Origin: Dyella mobilis
GTDB taxonomy: Bacteria > Pseudomonadota > Gammaproteobacteria > Xanthomonadales > Rhodanobacteraceae
Length of the DNA: 64,000 nucleotides
Reading direction: 5' to 3'
NCBI RefSeq assembly: GCF_016904945.1
Contig: NZ_JADIKF010000040.1
Location: 1,278,953-1,342,952, forward strand
Within the stretch, counting starts at the first letter, position 1, and each line of letters starts with the position of its first letter. Both the position numbers and the translations under genes were made by a program. Under the pieces are notes generated by a model. That model saw only the letters and a program-made list of their open reading frames with translations, was not told the origin of the DNA and did no database searches. This document shows positions 43,691-52,123 of the stretch, piece by piece.

Positions 43691-44920
43691 TCAGCGCAAA
43701 CGCGTCGCCTCCACCGGCGACAGGCGCGAAGCGCGCAAGGCAGGCACCAGCACCGCAAGTTGCCCCAGCACCAATAGCACCGCGACACCCACGAGCACGT
43801 AGCCCAGCGACAAGCGCCCCGTTTCGAAGCGATCCACCAGCAGCAGGTTGAGGCCGACCGCCAGACACGTTCCGATCGCGGCGCCGGCAACGCTGATAAA
43901 CAAATTCTCCGTGCAGAAGTAGTTGAAGATGTCTCGCCGCGTGGCACCCAGCGCACGACGCACGCCGATGTGCCGCCGCCGTTGCCCCACCCAGAAACTG
44001 GTGAGGCCGACGATGCCCGCCGCCGTCGTTGCCAGCAATACCAGGCAGATCACCCCCATCATCACGGCCATGCCGTGATCGCTGCGATAGACGTCGGCGC
44101 GCAGTTGCGCGAAGGTTTCCACGTCCTTCGCACCGATCGCCCGCAAGGGATTGGCCGCCACGAGCGCCTTGGGTGCATCGCGCAGCACGCCCGCCATCCG
44201 TCCCGGCTGCACGCGCACGACGTAGATGCTGTTGCTGGCGAGCAGGCGAAACGGCACCAGGGTGGAGCGCTCGACCCAGGTTTCGGTATAGCTGTCGATC
44301 CAGGTCTGCAGGCGATCCACCACACCGATGATCACGCTGGGTGGGGCACTGCCCAGGCAGATGGTCTTGCCTACCGCAGCACCGTTCGGAAACAGCTTGT
44401 CGGCCAGTGCCTGGGTAATGATGACTTCACGCGCCAGCAAACTGTCGCGCGCGCCAACCTGGCCGATTTCCTCCGCGGTGAAATTGCGCCCGGCCACGAG
44501 GTGCAGGCCAAGTGTCGATAGCGCGTGATCGTCGGCAAAATAGATCGCCGTGGGCGAGGTCGCGGTAACCTGATCCATCGTATAGCGCACGCCTTTGGAC
44601 CAGCCGCCCGAACTCAAGGGCAAGGCATTGGTGGAAAAGGCATCAACGACACCCGCTACGCGGCGCAAGGTCTCCAGGTCCGCCGCGATCATTGCCGACC
44701 GCTGCTTCGCGTCGGCATCGCCCACCCATTGATTCTGGATCACCATCACATTGTCCTCGTCCACGCCGCTGGGGCGGGACAGGCGCGCAACACGCTGGTG
44801 GATGACGAACAGCGCGTTGCAGGTGATGGCGAGCGTCAGCGCGATCTGCAACACGATCAGCGCAGTACCGGCTTTGTGCTGCCGCAGTGCGGCGAGAATG
44901 GGATGGACTCGCATGGTCAT
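43691..44920 (-). CDS. FtsX/MacB-type ABC permease, copy 1B
   Basis: A 409-residue permease (407 if the second Met, 44914, is used, which matches the start of its paralog at 62621). An N-terminal helix (TALIVLQIALTLAITCNALF, about 18-37) is followed by a periplasmic MacB-like domain of about 230 residues and three C-terminal helices (about 285-405), containing VGLTSFWVGQRRRHIGVRRALGATRRDI, the coupling segment that contacts an ATPase. No ATPase gene is adjacent. It follows the sister permease by 4 bp and is probably expressed with the LytTR system upstream. The paralog downstream of the peptide cluster (62621-63874) shares NIYFADDHAxxTLGLxLVAGxNF and the coupling segment. Confidence 0.85.
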   Translation of the reverse strand: MTMRVHPILAALRQHKAGTALIVLQIALTLAITCNALFVIHQRVARLSRPSGVDEDNVMVIQNQWVGDADAKQRSAMIAADLETLRRVAGVVDAFSTNALPLSSGGWSKGVRYTMDQVTATSPTAIYFADDHALSTLGLHLVAGRNFTAEEIGQVGARDSLLAREVIITQALADKLFPNGAAVGKTICLGSAPPSVIIGVVDRLQTWIDSYTETWVERSTLVPFRLLASNSIYVVRVQPGRMAGVLRDAPKALVAANPLRAIGAKDVETFAQLRADVYRSDHGMAVMMGVICLVLLATTAAGIVGLTSFWVGQRRRHIGVRRALGATRRDIFNYFCTENLFISVAGAAIGTCLAVGLNLLLVDRFETGRLSLGYVLVGVAVLLVLGQLAVLVPALRASRLSPVEATRLR

Positions 44921-44924
44921 GCCC

Positions 44925-46244
44925 TCACTGCGATTTCAGTTGCCACGAAGGCTGCACGCGCGCAGCGCGCAACGCCGGATAAATGCCTGCGATGACAGTG
45001 GCCGCTACCGCCAGCAGCAAGGTCATGGCGACCAGCCGCGCGTCGATACGGGCCAGCCGTGCAATCGCCGGGTCGAACAGCAAATCGGTGCCGAGCATGC
45101 CCAGACCGGTCAGCGCGAGCCCGCATACGCCGCCGCCCATGCCAACCAGGGCCGCTTCGGCAAGAAACTGCCCGCAGATGTCGCCGCGCGATGCACCTAG
45201 CGCACGGCGCACGCCGATTTCACCGGCACGCCGCATGATTCTCGCCAGCAGCAAGCCCACCGTATTGACCAGGCACACCACCAGAAAGCCGACCGCCACC
45301 AGCAGCGACATCCAGGTCTCCGGCGGCACTACCCCTTCGTAATCGAGCCAGGTCATCAGATCGGACAGGCGCACCTGCGGCGACCAATGGAAGCGCCCGC
45401 TGCGCTGCTGCTGGTCTGCATAGCCCCGCAGAAATTGCCCGTAGCCGCTGACGGCTTTCGCATCCGGCAGTTGCACCCACAGGGAAACCCAGACGCATTC
45501 CGAATGCAGCCATCCGTCCCAACCGGGCGCAACCGCCTTGGTGGAACCAGAACAGGCATTGTTGCCGTTGGTATCCAGGTGCTGGTCGACCGCCCGCGTA
45601 AACGGCAGATAAAAATCCGGCTCATCGGCGAAGCCGAAGCCGTTGCTGACGTCGTAAAAGCGCGGCTGCGGATTCCACCCATCGACCACGCCGACGATGC
45701 GGTAATCGCGTCCATGCAGTTCGACCATCCGGCCCACGCTATTGGTTCCGCCAAAAAGAACATTGTTGAGCCGACGGCTGATCGCGATCACGTTGGCGCG
45801 GGCGCTATCCTCGCTATCGCTCCAGCCATGGCCAAACAGGAACGGCACTTCGAACATCGGAAAAAAATCGGCATAGGCGGCATAGCCGTTCGCCGCAAAC
45901 GCACGATGCGCGTCATCGTGCGGCACGATGGTGTCGGCGATCGGATAGATCGCCGTTTGGCGCTGGGCTGCACGTGCACGCATCAACGCCATCGCGTCGG
46001 CGTAGGTAAGCTCATCGGGAATCTTGTTGCCGGGCGTACCGCGCTGCGGTCCCAGGCTGTCGATCTGCGGCACGAACAGCTGCGCCGACCGGTCCGGCAA
46101 CGGGTTGCCCGATACCGCGCGAAACACGGCGTAGGTGGTCATCGATGCGGCCACACCCACACCCATGATCACGATCATCAGCACGGCCAGTCCCGGACTG
46201 CGCCGGAAACCCAGCAAGGCAATCTGCACGTAATACGCAATCAT
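44925..46244 (-). CDS. FtsX/MacB-type ABC permease, copy 1A
   Basis: A 439-residue permease, exactly as long as its paralog at 61287. First helix at about 17-38 (VLMIVIMGVGVAASMTTYAVF), then a large periplasmic domain with NSVGRMVELHGRDYRIVGV and GWNPQPRFYDV, and three helices at the C-terminus (about 310-435) with MRRAGEIGVRRALGASRGDI. Start ATG 46244 is preferred to 46307 because GAGGAA precedes it and the family start is MIAYYxQxALL. No ATP-binding subunit is encoded nearby, unusual for MacB systems. The gene starts 122 bp after the LytTR regulator stop. Confidence 0.87.
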   Translation of the reverse strand: MIAYYVQIALLGFRRSPGLAVLMIVIMGVGVAASMTTYAVFRAVSGNPLPDRSAQLFVPQIDSLGPQRGTPGNKIPDELTYADAMALMRARAAQRQTAIYPIADTIVPHDDAHRAFAANGYAAYADFFPMFEVPFLFGHGWSDSEDSARANVIAISRRLNNVLFGGTNSVGRMVELHGRDYRIVGVVDGWNPQPRFYDVSNGFGFADEPDFYLPFTRAVDQHLDTNGNNACSGSTKAVAPGWDGWLHSECVWVSLWVQLPDAKAVSGYGQFLRGYADQQQRSGRFHWSPQVRLSDLMTWLDYEGVVPPETWMSLLVAVGFLVVCLVNTVGLLLARIMRRAGEIGVRRALGASRGDICGQFLAEAALVGMGGGVCGLALTGLGMLGTDLLFDPAIARLARIDARLVAMTLLLAVAATVIAGIYPALRAARVQPSWQLKSQ

Positions 46245-46366
46245 CCCGCGTTCCTCGTCACCGCCAAGCCCGGGAGCTACCTTGCGATGCCATGCGCAGC
46301 GCGGCACTGCCTTTGTGACGATCGGCCGAGCCGCGCGGTGAACGGTGGTTTACGCGTGGCGAACGG

Positions 46367-47116
46367 TCAACGCAGCCCCAGCGCTGCGCGCGCTGCACCG
46401 CGAAAGCGGCGGCTCATGTCCAGCCGGGTGCCGTCGTGCAGCACCACTTCGGCGTGGCCCTGGAACAGCGTGTGCACTTCGCGGATGCGGTCGATGTTGA
46501 CCACGATGCTGCGATGGATGCGCAGGAAGTGATTGGGGTCCAGCGATTCGCTCAGGCGCCGCAGCGTTTCGCGATGCAGATAAGTGTGACTGCCCACGTG
46601 AATCCGCACATAGTTGTCGTCGGCGCGGATCCAGTCGATATCGCCCACCGCGATCAAGGTGCTGTGCTCGGCCACTTGCACGCTGATGCGCTTGAGGTAT
46701 CCCCCGTTCGTCTCGGCCGGCCGCTGCTGTGCCTGCAGTCCGCGCCAATGTTTCTTGACCCGGTCCATGGCCTGGTCGAAGCGCACCTGGTCGATCGGCT
46801 TGAGCACGTAGTCGATGGCGTTGGCGTCGAAGGCCCGCAGCGCATGCTCGGCAAACGCGGTGGTAAATACCACCAGCGGCAGCGAATCGGCCGGATGCGC
46901 GTCGCGCAAAAGCCGGAAGCCGTCGCCGCCCGGCATCTGGATATCCAGGAACAGCAAGTCCGGCGCCAGCGCCACCATGGCCTGCTTCGCCTCGTGCACG
47001 TTGCCGCACTCGCCCACCACTTCGATATCCGCGTGCGTCGCCAGCGCCTGCCGCACCGCCAGGCGTGCAAGCATTTCGTCATCCACCAGCAAGGCGCGCA
47101 AGCGCGGAGCGTTCAC
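46367..47116 (-). CDS. LytTR-family response regulator
   Basis: A 249-residue regulator. The receiver domain has VDDEMLARL and phosphoacceptor Asp58 in LLFLDIQMPGG, with TTAF and LKPID (Lys near 105). A LytTR DNA-binding domain follows (about 145-248; IDWIRADDNYVRIHV, FLRIHRSIVVNIDRI). The start is GTG at 47116, which overlaps the stop of the kinase gene by 4 bases (GTGA), a sign of translational coupling; the longer frame upstream is inside the kinase. It most likely regulates the two permease genes downstream. LytTR/LytS pairs control cell-envelope and bacteriocin genes in other bacteria. Confidence 0.92.
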   Translation of the reverse strand: MNAPRLRALLVDDEMLARLAVRQALATHADIEVVGECGNVHEAKQAMVALAPDLLFLDIQMPGGDGFRLLRDAHPADSLPLVVFTTAFAEHALRAFDANAIDYVLKPIDQVRFDQAMDRVKKHWRGLQAQQRPAETNGGYLKRISVQVAEHSTLIAVGDIDWIRADDNYVRIHVGSHTYLHRETLRRLSESLDPNHFLRIHRSIVVNIDRIREVHTLFQGHAEVVLHDGTRLDMSRRFRGAARAALGLR

Positions 47117-48198
47117 GGCCTGCACTCCACGAAGGGAAAGCACAGCTCCACCCGGGTACCTCCGCTCTGGCGGCTGCAAAGAACCACGCTTGCCGCTTCG
47201 CCAAACATCGCACGCAGGCGGGCGCGCGTATTGCTGAGGCCCACGCCTTCCTTCGGTCCGGTCACCGGCAAGCCCAGGCCGTCGTCCTCCACCTGCACGT
47301 GCAGATTGCCTTCGATCCGGCGCGCCAGGATGCGTAATTCGCCGCCGCCGGTTTTCGCCAACAATCCGTGGCGCAGCGCATTCTCCACCAGCGGCTGCAG
47401 GATCAGGCTAGGCACCATGGCATTGCCGGTGTCGCCGACATCAAGATGCGTCACCAGGCGATCCTGAAAACGCACTTTCTGGATGCCCAGGTAAGCTTCC
47501 AGAAACTGTACCTCGCGCGACAGCGTCACTTGCTGCGTGTGATGTTCTTCCAAGGTGAGGCGCAGAAAATCGCTCAAGCGCACGATCATCAGCTTCGCCT
47601 GCGGCGGATCGGCCAGCGCCAGCGCCGAGATAGCGTTAAGCGTGTTGAACAGAAAATGCGGCTGCAACTGCATGCGCAAGACCTGCAGTTGCGATTGCGC
47701 CAGCTGCGTTTCCAGATGCGCATTGCGCAGGCGCTCGTCTTTCAGCGAATGGCGCGAAGCCATGCCGCGTAACACCACCAGCATCAACCAGTAAGTCAGC
47801 AGAGCGAGGTGGCATTTGTAGATGCCCTCATTGCGCAGCAGGTCGGCAAACGTATAGACGTGCCCTCTCGGATTGGGCCCGCACAACGCCCAAAAAATCA
47901 ACAGCATCGCCACGCTCTGCGCCACGGCCAGCACGACGCTCGCGGGTAGATGCAGCAACCAGAACCGTCGCCAGTTCTGCGCCCCCAATCTTCCCAGCCA
48001 CGCCACCAGCGGCGTCAGCAGCATCCACAAATAAAAGTCGGAGAAATTCCAGGACAGTGCGCGAAACCAAGGCATCGGGTGCCCTTCGCTGATCGAACCG
48101 AACACCGAACTGGCCGCATACGACAACGCCAGCATCGTCCAGAACGCGACGGCAAGGCCGACGGTTTTCCACTTGGCTGCGTAGGTGGATGGAGTCAT
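47113..48198 (-). CDS. LytS-type sensor histidine kinase
   Basis: A 361-residue membrane kinase of the His_kinase (LytS/YehU) type. The N-terminal part has about four transmembrane helices (VGLAVAFWTMLALSYAA, LWMLLTPLVAWLG, SVVLAVAQSVAMLLIFWAL, LALLTYWLMLVVLRG). The phosphoacceptor is His181 in QLQPHFLFNTLNAISAL, followed by the ATPase N-box (LVENALRHGLL) and G-boxes (VEDDGLGLPV, VGLSNTRARL). ATG 48198 or the GTG just before it is the likely start; the longer frame (48252) is doubtful. No signal-binding domain is recognised, so an envelope cue is plausible. Cotranscribed with the LytTR gene. Confidence 0.9.
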   Translation of the reverse strand: MTPSTYAAKWKTVGLAVAFWTMLALSYAASSVFGSISEGHPMPWFRALSWNFSDFYLWMLLTPLVAWLGRLGAQNWRRFWLLHLPASVVLAVAQSVAMLLIFWALCGPNPRGHVYTFADLLRNEGIYKCHLALLTYWLMLVVLRGMASRHSLKDERLRNAHLETQLAQSQLQVLRMQLQPHFLFNTLNAISALALADPPQAKLMIVRLSDFLRLTLEEHHTQQVTLSREVQFLEAYLGIQKVRFQDRLVTHLDVGDTGNAMVPSLILQPLVENALRHGLLAKTGGGELRILARRIEGNLHVQVEDDGLGLPVTGPKEGVGLSNTRARLRAMFGEAASVVLCSRQSGGTRVELCFPFVECRP

Positions 48199-48421
48199 CA
48201 CGGCAAAGACCTGACGCGGCGTACGCTGCCGCCAGTGTACGAACTGTAGCAATCCTTGGGTGCGACCGGAGCCCTCTTCCGTGCGGAAAAAGCATGGCTA
48301 CCGCTTACCCACGCCCACCTACCGCTTACCCCACGAAGACGGTCCTGGTCACAAAACCCATGCGCCGTCCGGCCTGCAAGAAGCAGGCTGCGTGCACTTC
48401 TTCCACCCATAGAGATGCATC

Positions 48422-48940
48422 ATGACGATCTTTGCCCATCGCCTTTCATGGATAAGCACGGCCGTTCTCGTGGCGCTGATAGCCATCTTCCTGCACGCGC
48501 AGGCGATGGATGCACAGGCTCAGGATGCGATGAACGCCCCCTCCGATGAAACCCAACACAGCGAAGCGGCGGTGATGGCCGTGGATCAGCATTGGAGCAT
48601 CGCCGAACTGTCCGGCAATACGGCCTGGCTGGACCAGATGTTGCTGCCGGAGTACCGCTCGATCGGCGACACCGGGATGGCACACGACAAGCAGGCCATT
48701 ATCGCCAACGCGGCCACGCGCAAAGGTACCGACCTGGCCAAGGCCCAGCAGCAAATGGAAACGTACCGCCAGGAACACCCCTACGGCAGCGCCGTGACGA
48801 TTCGCGGCGACACCGCCGTCGTGACCTTCTATGACCTCAAGCTGGGCCCGCAGAAGGGCGTGCGCTCATCGGATATCTTCGTCTATGTAGACGGCCACTG
48901 GCACGCGATGTATTCGCAGCACACCAGCCTGCACAGCTGA
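48422..48940 (+). CDS. Exported SnoaL-like (DUF4440) protein
   Basis: A 172-residue protein with a hydrophobic N-terminus (TAVLVALIAIFLHAQAM) that may be a signal peptide or anchor. Residues about 50-170 are an NTF2-like/DUF4440 domain: AVDQHWSIAELSGNTAWLDQMLLPEYRSIG at its start and VRSSDIFVYVDGHWHAMYSQHTSL at the end. Such domains bind small hydrophobic molecules or catalyse simple isomerisations; the specific role is unknown. No close neighbour shares its direction except the cyclase 141 bp away. Confidence 0.75.
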   Translation: MTIFAHRLSWISTAVLVALIAIFLHAQAMDAQAQDAMNAPSDETQHSEAAVMAVDQHWSIAELSGNTAWLDQMLLPEYRSIGDTGMAHDKQAIIANAATRKGTDLAKAQQQMETYRQEHPYGSAVTIRGDTAVVTFYDLKLGPQKGVRSSDIFVYVDGHWHAMYSQHTSLHS

Positions 48941-49081
48941 ACCCGTCCGCACCTGCCGCACCCCGCATTGACCACCGTGCGGGGTGTGCCACGATGCCTG
49001 CCGCACGCGGCCGCTCTGGCGGCCCCCATTGCTCTTTGATAGGTTTGCCGCCACGGCACTTCACCTCTCAGCAATGGCCCC

Positions 49082-50128
49082 ATGAACCAAACGCCGACCC
49101 CTCGCCCACCGGAGCTAATGGCCCACCTCGCCGCGACCATCACGCGGGCACGTTCGCTGGAAGAGCTGGTGCGCCCCTTGCTGGAAATGCTGCAGGCGAC
49201 GACGGGCCTGGAATCGACCTATCTCACCACGATCGATTCCCCAGCCGGCGTCCAGCACATCCTGTTTGCGCGCAACACGCACCAGATGCAAATTCCCGAG
49301 GGATTGGACGTCCCTTGGGAGGGCACTCTGTGCAAGCGTGCGCTGGATGACGGGCGCTTCTATTCCGACGACGTAAGCCAGTCCTGGGGCGATTGCGAAG
49401 CCGCGCGGGCATTGGGCATTGCCACCTATGCCAGCAGCCCGGTCCACACTGAAGGCGGCGTGCTGTACGGCACCCTCTGCGCCGCCAGCAGCCAGCACGT
49501 GCCCTTCAACGACAACACCGAAAGCGTGCTGAAACTGTTCGCCCAACTCATCGGCCAACAACTGGACCGCGAGCGGCTGGTGCAGCAGCTGAGCGATGCC
49601 AACAACTCCCTTGCGGCCAGCGCGCTGACCGATACGGTGACGCGCCTGCCCAACCGGCGCGCGCTGATGCAGGACATGGAACAACGCCTGAGGCTTTATC
49701 GGGCCGATGAATACGCGCTGGTAGTGGCGTTTATCGACCTGGATAAATTCAAGGCCATCAACGACCGTTACGGACACGAAATCGGCGACCGCTTTCTGGA
49801 AGCGATCGCCGGTCGCCTACAGGGCGTACTGCGCAGCGGCGACTTCGCCGCGCGACTGGGTGGCGATGAATTCGTGGTGCTGGCCACCAGCAGGCGTAGC
49901 GATGCACTGACCACCGCCAGTGCCCTGCTGGAGCGGCTGCAGCAGGCCACCAGCGGCCGGTTCCGGCTGGACGACACCGTGCTCGACTATGCCGGGCCCA
50001 GCATCGGCACCGTCATTTCCGAGCCCGATTGCACCGATCCCCAGGCCCTGATCGCCGCGGCCGACGCACGCATGTACGCCGTCAAGCGCGCACGCAAAGA
50101 GCGGGAAGCCCAGAGGCTGTCCAACTGA
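49082..50128 (+). CDS. GAF-GGDEF diguanylate cyclase
   Basis: A 348-residue protein with an N-terminal GAF sensor domain (about 20-165; DVPWEGTLCKRALDDGRFY, ASSPVHTEGGVLYGTLCA) and a C-terminal GGDEF domain (about 180-345). RLGGDEFVVL is the intact active site, and RSGD five residues before it is the inhibitory I-site (RxxD), so activity should be product-inhibited. It would make cyclic di-GMP from two GTP in response to a small ligand bound by GAF; no transmembrane segment is seen. The cyclase contains no EAL domain. Possible targets include adhesion, such as the adhesin gene, but nothing links them directly. Confidence 0.93.
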   Translation: MNQTPTPRPPELMAHLAATITRARSLEELVRPLLEMLQATTGLESTYLTTIDSPAGVQHILFARNTHQMQIPEGLDVPWEGTLCKRALDDGRFYSDDVSQSWGDCEAARALGIATYASSPVHTEGGVLYGTLCAASSQHVPFNDNTESVLKLFAQLIGQQLDRERLVQQLSDANNSLAASALTDTVTRLPNRRALMQDMEQRLRLYRADEYALVVAFIDLDKFKAINDRYGHEIGDRFLEAIAGRLQGVLRSGDFAARLGGDEFVVLATSRRSDALTTASALLERLQQATSGRFRLDDTVLDYAGPSIGTVISEPDCTDPQALIAAADARMYAVKRARKEREAQRLSN

Positions 50129-50263
50129 GTGCTGGCATGACGGGGGCGGCCTGCAACGGGTGAAGCACCCTGGGCCGGTCAGCGCTGAAGTTTCCCCCAG
50201 ACCCGCCGATACATTCCCTGGACCGGCCTGCGGCACCCCGCCAGGCCTTAGCCGGAGACTTGC

Positions 50264-50863
50264 ATGATCAGCACGCGCCCGAACCTCGCCTATCTCAAAG
50301 CCGCCTGGGCGGCGCATGCCAGCATCAGCGCCGAGCACTGCCGGCAGAGCTACGACGAGGCAGGCATCCGCTTCGAGCGGGTCAACCACTCCTGGATCGT
50401 GCGCAAGAACGACACCCAGGTGTCCACCATGCCGCTGCACTACACCCGCCAGGACCTGCGCATGGGCTTCCTGGGGCGCATCGAGATGGAGGCCCGCAAG
50501 GCGGTCGCCGAAGTGGAAGGCAACCTGCTGCGCTACCTGATGCTGCCGGAAAGCTACACGATGATCGTGGAGCTGGAAGAATCCATGCGGCACCTGCGCC
50601 GCCGCGGCCATCGCGCCGTGACGATCCTGATCGGGCCGTCGGCGATGGACGGCGAGATGCCGCCAATCTATGTCGAAGTCCAGCTTTTCCTGGATGCCCC
50701 GCGCGCCTGCGTGTATGCGCATTGCGAAGGTGAGGACCTGCTCGAGCAGGCCCCCAAGCGCCACCGCCATCCGCGCGCCGGCACCTATGCCGAACTGGCC
50801 AGGCTGATCGCCGAAACCGTCAACGCCGCGTTCGCCGAAACCTTGTTGCCGGCAGTGGCCTGA
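50264..50863 (+). CDS. Conserved protein of unknown function
   Basis: A 199-residue protein that I do not recognise. It has GGAGA before ATG 50264, no signal peptide and no membrane helix. The middle part (RMGFLGRIEMEARKAVAEVEGNLLRYL...YTMIVELEESMRHLRRRGHRAVTILIGPSAM, about 67-137) is amphipathic and rich in charge, with little Cys. It is convergent with the GST gene, only 4 bp between the stops, which helps to show that the frame is real. No function is proposed. Confidence 0.6.
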   Translation: MISTRPNLAYLKAAWAAHASISAEHCRQSYDEAGIRFERVNHSWIVRKNDTQVSTMPLHYTRQDLRMGFLGRIEMEARKAVAEVEGNLLRYLMLPESYTMIVELEESMRHLRRRGHRAVTILIGPSAMDGEMPPIYVEVQLFLDAPRACVYAHCEGEDLLEQAPKRHRHPRAGTYAELARLIAETVNAAFAETLLPAVA

Positions 50864-50867
50864 ACGC

Positions 50868-51527
50868 TCAATCGCGATCCGGCGCCCCCAGCGGAAACAG
50901 CGGGCGATAAGGCCGCGCCTCGTCCACGGCGCGCGCAAACGACGGGCGCGCCAGCAACCGCTGCCGATAGGCAATCACGTTGTGGAAGGACGGATCGATG
51001 CGATGCGTCCAGTCTGCATAAAACAGGAACGGCGCCGCGCCGCAATCGGCCAGGCTGAAGCGATCCCCCGCCGCCCACTCGCGACCGGCCATGGTCTGGT
51101 CCAGCCACGCATAAGCCGTTTCCAGTTGCTCACGCGCGTAGGTCACACCATACGCATCACGCACGTCTTCCGGACGCAGCGCATCGGCCACGATCCTCTG
51201 CGCGGGCGTGCTGAGGTAATTGTCGAAAAAGCGATCCATCAAGCGCACTTCCAGCGCGGCCGCCGGGTCCTTCGGCAGCAGCGATACAGGCCCGGGATGA
51301 TGCAGGCCCAGGTGTTCGATGATGATGGTCGCCTCCACCACCGTCTGCCCCCGATCGACCAGCACCGGCATGCGCTTCAAGGGCCACAACCCGGCGAACT
51401 CCGCCATCACCTCGGCATTGTCGTACAACACCGTGCGCCACTCGAACGGCGTACCGTTTTCGTAGAGGGCCACCAGCACCTTCTGGCAGTAGGAAGAAAA
51501 GGGGTGTGCATAGAGCTTCAAGGTCAT
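50868..51527 (-). CDS. Glutathione S-transferase family protein
   Basis: A 219-residue GST. The N-terminal thioredoxin-like domain starts LKLYAHPFSSYCQKVLVALYE (Ser and Cys are candidates for the glutathione-contacting residue), with KRMPVLVDRGQTVVEATIIIEHL giving the cis-Pro and the Glu/Ala of the glutathione site. The all-helical C-terminal domain (about 90-215) contains FSLADCGAAPFLF, the conserved N-capping box. It would conjugate or reduce hydrophobic electrophiles using glutathione. I take ATG 51527 rather than the first Met of the frame because MTLKLYAHP is the family start. Confidence 0.88.
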   Translation of the reverse strand: MTLKLYAHPFSSYCQKVLVALYENGTPFEWRTVLYDNAEVMAEFAGLWPLKRMPVLVDRGQTVVEATIIIEHLGLHHPGPVSLLPKDPAAALEVRLMDRFFDNYLSTPAQRIVADALRPEDVRDAYGVTYAREQLETAYAWLDQTMAGREWAAGDRFSLADCGAAPFLFYADWTHRIDPSFHNVIAYRQRLLARPSFARAVDEARPYRPLFPLGAPDRD

Positions 51528-51760
51528 GATCCGGGTTCCGTTGGTGACCGCCACTATCGGCGCTTTGTAAGGCGACGAAGCGCGTCGCCGGAAATCGACA
51601 AGCTGTCACGAGGCTGTCTAGCCAGACCGATAGAGTCGGGCGCCCTGCCCGGCCTGCCGGGTCCGGGTAATCGGGGCTCCAGGGACGCTGAAGGGGGCAT
51701 TTCAAAAATGGCCGGGTCATACGTCATAGCTCTTACCCCGGCCGCCAAGGACGTGTTTCC

Positions 51761-52048
51761 GTGCTCCTCACCCACAAAGAAATCGAACAGGAACTCGCCA
51801 ACCTCGGGCGCATCGTTCCGCGCCTGCTGCAGGACAACCAGGGTGCCGAGTTCTGGATCGAATTTCTGGACCGCGCCAACACCATCAAGGATCGCTCGCC
51901 GATGAGCCTGCGCGACGGGGTCACCGAGCGCATCTACGACCTGCTCGCAAAATACGGTGTTTCCCCGCCATGGCGCTGGATCACCGGCCGCCAGGAAGAA
52001 CCCGCCGGCCGTGTTTATGCCTTCCCCAGCGGCGTGCGGGTAGCCTGA
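51761..52048 (+). CDS. Small conserved hypothetical protein
   Basis: A 95-residue protein starting at GTG 51761, with AAGGAC seven bases upstream. It has alternating charged helices (HKEIEQELANLGRIVPRLLQ...DGVTERIYDLLAKYG) and a C-terminal PPWRWITGRQEEPAGRVYAFPSG. There are no motifs I recognise, no signal peptide, and little can be said about its role. It ends just before the terminator of the peptide cluster on the other strand. Confidence 0.55.
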   Translation: MLLTHKEIEQELANLGRIVPRLLQDNQGAEFWIEFLDRANTIKDRSPMSLRDGVTERIYDLLAKYGVSPPWRWITGRQEEPAGRVYAFPSGVRVA

Positions 52049-52090
52049 AGCAGGCATTGGCCTTGGGCCAAGCCTCGCTGGATAACGGGC

Positions 52091-52114
52091 AAAAACATCG
52101 GGACACCACCCCGA
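52091..52114 (-). terminator. Terminator of the peptide-cluster operon
   Basis: Read on the minus strand, TCGGG-GTGGTGT-CCCGA is followed by TGTTTTTG, a short stem and T-tract 10 bp after the glycosyltransferase stop. Confidence 0.6.
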
Positions 52115-52123
52115 AATCGCCCG

